DNA of 64,000 bases, taken from positions 194,380 through 258,379 of the forward strand of contig LS998015.1 in NCBI GenBank assembly GCA_900498245.1, given 5' to 3'. Under the pieces are notes generated by a model. It saw only the letters and a program-made list of their open reading frames with translations. It was not told where the DNA came from and searched no databases. Shown piece by piece: positions 61,532 through 64,000 of the stretch. The first letter of the stretch is position 1. Every line of letters starts with the position of its first letter. The DNA is from Candidatus Zixiibacteriota bacterium (lineage in GTDB: Bacteria; Zixibacteria; MSB-5A5; GN15; PGXB01). A program made the position numbers and the translations under genes.

Positions 61532-64000
61532 AGCTCCCCGATTTTGCCGTAAGAAGATTTATCACTGTATTAATGATATTTTTGGGAATCATGATTCTCG
61601 GTATTGTAGCCCTTGTCAGTTTGCCAATCGACTTGTTTCCCGAGATTGAAATTCCCGCCATAAGTGTCGTTACAATTTATGAGGGGGTGAGCGCCGCTGA
61701 CGTTGAGTCTCAGATAACCAAGAAGATCGAAGATCGCATTAGCACTGTGAGCAACCTTGATGAGCTAACATCAACATCGCAAGAAGGCATATCTGTGGTG
61801 ACGGCTCTGTTTGACTGGAAAACAAATCTTGACGAAGCCTCCAATGACATTCGCGACGCGTTAGAACTCGCAAAGCCTGGCCTGCCCGAAGATGCCAATG
61901 ACCCGATGATGTTCAAGATAAACACCTCAATGTTTCCAATTCTGGTGTATGCGGCAACTGCGGACGAAAATTATGGAGGGCTGAATTACTTAATTGAAAA
62001 CGAGGTGGCTGATCCCTTGAGAAGGATTCCGGGGGTCGGCGCGGTACAGACCATTGGCGGATTGGAAAGACAGATTCGAGTCGAATTCGACCCGAGGAAG
62101 ATTGAGGCTTACAATCTGAATCTCCAGGGAGTAATGTCGACTATTGCCAGAGAAAACGCCGATCAGCCGGTAGGCAGTGTCAAAATTAACCAGACCGAAT
62201 ACATTGTACGCGTTCCGGGCGAATTCGACTCACCCGACGAGATAAGCAATGTTGTGCTGGGGGTTTACGCCGGTCGTCCCGTGTATTTGAGAGACGTTGC
62301 CAGAGTCGACGACAGCTTTAAGGAAATCACTGCCATGGTTAGGTCGGAAGGCCGACAGGGTGTGATTTTCATGGTGCAGAAACAATCCGGCGCAAATAGT
62401 GTCCAGATAGCAGATAAAGTGAGGGCGGAAGTCATGGCTCTCAGCAAGAATTTGCCCAGCGACGTACATTTGACCGAGGTTTATGACACATCCATTTTCA
62501 TTAGAAGGTCCCTTTCCAACTTGAGTGAATCAGTGATACTTGGCGCTTTGGTCGTCCTCCTGGTGGTTTACCTGTTTCTTCGCCATATCAGGAGTAGTTT
62601 CATTGTGGCCCTGACCATTCCTTTCTCGCTAATCATAGCTTTTTTTGCCTTCCTCTTGCTCAAATATACTCTCAATATGGTGTCGCTGATGAGTTTTGCC
62701 ATAGCGGTAGGATTAGTGGTTGATGACGCCATAGTTGTGTTGGACAATATTACAAGGCACATAGAAAGCGGTTCAAGACCCTTAGAGGCAGCGTTATATG
62801 GCACCTCCGAGGTAGGATTGGCGGTGATGGCATCGACCTTGACGGTGGTCGCGGTATTTGCGCCGATGTTATTTGCGGGGGGATTAACCGGAATCATGTT
62901 TACCCAACTTGCCGCGGCAGTCATTATTATGATTCTCGCTTCTCTTTTTGCCTCGCTCACTTTGACCCCGGCACTCGCCTCGAGAATTCTGCGACGATCC
63001 GATTTGGAAATGAAGACAGAACATTCAGCGGTGATACGGCGAATTTATAATACCAGCGAACGCTGGTTCCATGCGACCGAGGAAAAATACGGAGTCCTGT
63101 TGGCATGGGCTTTGAGAAATAAAAAAAAGACGGTCCTGACGACGGCCGCGGTGTTTCTCGGTTCCCTGGCATTGTTGCCTTTTGTATCGACCGAGTTCAT
63201 TCCAGAAGGAGATAGTGGCGACGTGCAAATTAACTTCGAGATGGCTCCTGGGACACGAATGGAAACGACATCCGCGGTTGCAACGGAACTTGCAAAAGTA
63301 TTCACTGACAGTGTCCCGGAAGTAAAGCACGTGTTCTATCGCGCGGGGCAGTCCAGCACCGGAATGTCAGCTGCAATGGGGCAAGCCGGAGGCTCGCACG
63401 TTGGCATGGTCGGCGCAAAGCTTGTCGAACAGAAGTTTCGTGACAGATCGAGCGCCGAGGTGGCCGACATTATCCGGCGGTATGCCCAGACAGTCCCGGG
63501 AATCCTCAAAATGGATATAAAGGCCGGTAACCCTATGGGCAATATTCTTTTTGGAGGAGATAAACCAATAACGATCCAGATTATCGGCCATGATGTCGAC
63601 CAGACCAACGAACTGGCCGCGAAGATAAAAAGGATCGTAGAAAATACGCGTGGGGCAAAAGACGCGAAAATATCCAGGCCAGTAGGCAGGCCCGAATTGA
63701 TAATCAACATAGATAGAGAAAAAGCCGCCCTGCTTGGCACTGGGTTGGGAGATATTTCGGACGCCATAAAGACGCAAGTTCTCGGATCCGAAGCGACCAA
63801 GTATCGCGAAGCCGGAGATGAGTACCAAATCTATATAAGAGCAAAGGAGGATGCAAGGCAGAATATCGAAGATCTCAGTCGGCTCGTGATTACATCAAGA
63901 AGCGGGGCCACTGTGCGCTTGGATAATGTAGCCACAATCGTGGAATCAACTGGCCCGACGGAGATCGCGCGGAGGGATCGCGAGCGTATCGTGAAAGTCG
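61528..64000 (+). CDS. RND multidrug efflux pump (HAE1 type), C-terminus outside window
   Basis: Starts with GTG 61528 overlapping the adaptor stop (GTGA); open to the window edge, about 824 residues of an expected ~1030. The N-terminus VKLPDFAVRRFITVLMIFLGIMILG is the first membrane helix, followed by the PIDLFPEIEIP signature and porter domain. The transmembrane proton relay GLVVDDAIVVLDN has D399 and D400. A Gly-rich segment (SSTGMSAAMGQAGGSHVG) lies in the second porter domain. Members expel drugs, detergents or bile salts using proton flow. Substrates here are unknown. It completes an island-borne TetR-TolC-adaptor-pump operon. Confidence 0.95.
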   Translation, partial: MKLPDFAVRRFITVLMIFLGIMILGIVALVSLPIDLFPEIEIPAISVVTIYEGVSAADVESQITKKIEDRISTVSNLDELTSTSQEGISVVTALFDWKTNLDEASNDIRDALELAKPGLPEDANDPMMFKINTSMFPILVYAATADENYGGLNYLIENEVADPLRRIPGVGAVQTIGGLERQIRVEFDPRKIEAYNLNLQGVMSTIARENADQPVGSVKINQTEYIVRVPGEFDSPDEISNVVLGVYAGRPVYLRDVARVDDSFKEITAMVRSEGRQGVIFMVQKQSGANSVQIADKVRAEVMALSKNLPSDVHLTEVYDTSIFIRRSLSNLSESVILGALVVLLVVYLFLRHIRSSFIVALTIPFSLIIAFFAFLLLKYTLNMVSLMSFAIAVGLVVDDAIVVLDNITRHIESGSRPLEAALYGTSEVGLAVMASTLTVVAVFAPMLFAGGLTGIMFTQLAAAVIIMILASLFASLTLTPALASRILRRSDLEMKTEHSAVIRRIYNTSERWFHATEEKYGVLLAWALRNKKKTVLTTAAVFLGSLALLPFVSTEFIPEGDSGDVQINFEMAPGTRMETTSAVATELAKVFTDSVPEVKHVFYRAGQSSTGMSAAMGQAGGSHVGMVGAKLVEQKFRDRSSAEVADIIRRYAQTVPGILKMDIKAGNPMGNILFGGDKPITIQIIGHDVDQTNELAAKIKRIVENTRGAKDAKISRPVGRPELIINIDREKAALLGTGLGDISDAIKTQVLGSEATKYREAGDEYQIYIRAKEDARQNIEDLSRLVITSRSGATVRLDNVATIVESTGPTEIARRDRERIVKV

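Overview
The window looks like a chromosomal segment of an uncultured Gram-negative bacterium of the FCB type, with Zixibacteria or a close relative as my best guess. Direct evidence is an outer-membrane lifestyle (lipoprotein signal peptidase, lipoproteins, a TolC-type channel, a predicted beta-barrel). Many exported proteins end in the NYPNPFNP-type C-terminal sorting or FlgD-like domain. One dockerin-tailed subtilase and one IPTL-CTERM-like protein are also present. The taxon is inferred, because no rRNA or full marker set is in view.

Layout. 1-4896 (minus): three exported proteins in tandem (unknown propeller-like protein, M23-type peptidase, C25 gingipain-type peptidase cut by the window edge), behind a promoter and a structured leader of about 218 nt. 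4897-5791: regulatory gap with two near-perfect palindromes and a divergent promoter. 5792-7419 (plus): a membrane protein and an IPTL-CTERM-like surface protein. 7420-8921: a lone tyrosine recombinase beside two tRNA-Lys genes. 8985-12867 (minus): FKBP isomerase, exported oligoendopeptidase F, small membrane protein, predicted outer-membrane protein. 12868-13940: non-coding DNA with a mosaic of palindromic repeats. 13941-16928: lipoprotein propeller and dockerin-tailed subtilase. 17035-21571 (minus): RRM RNA-binding protein and two GT-C-like membrane proteins with TPR-like tails. 21950-25282: glutamate dehydrogenase, AI-2E family transporter, DUF169 protein. 25390-27031: a compact type II restriction-modification pair. 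27093-36349: exported subtilase, two propeller proteins with sorting tails, TPR protein, large membrane protein.

36451-46031 is the informational core: ileS (type 2 with a rare GXHH signature), a DksA/TraR zinc-finger gene, lspA, an Mrp-type ATPase, a candidate origin, dnaA, dnaN and recF. It continues into an orphan sugar-type ABC ATPase and an M16 protease. 50026-53219 holds a strong promoter, a short exported ORF of unknown family and secD-secF. This arrangement is like known secretion-monitor systems and is my leading candidate for something undescribed. CYTH, DUF4846 and beta-helix genes follow.

56243 to the window end: tRNA-Glu, then a phage-type integrase reading toward it, an AT-rich gene-poor stretch, and a TetR-TolC-MFP-RND efflux operon that runs off the edge. 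This has the form of an integrated island whose far end lies outside the window. No CRISPR array, rRNA operon or phage structural gene was seen.
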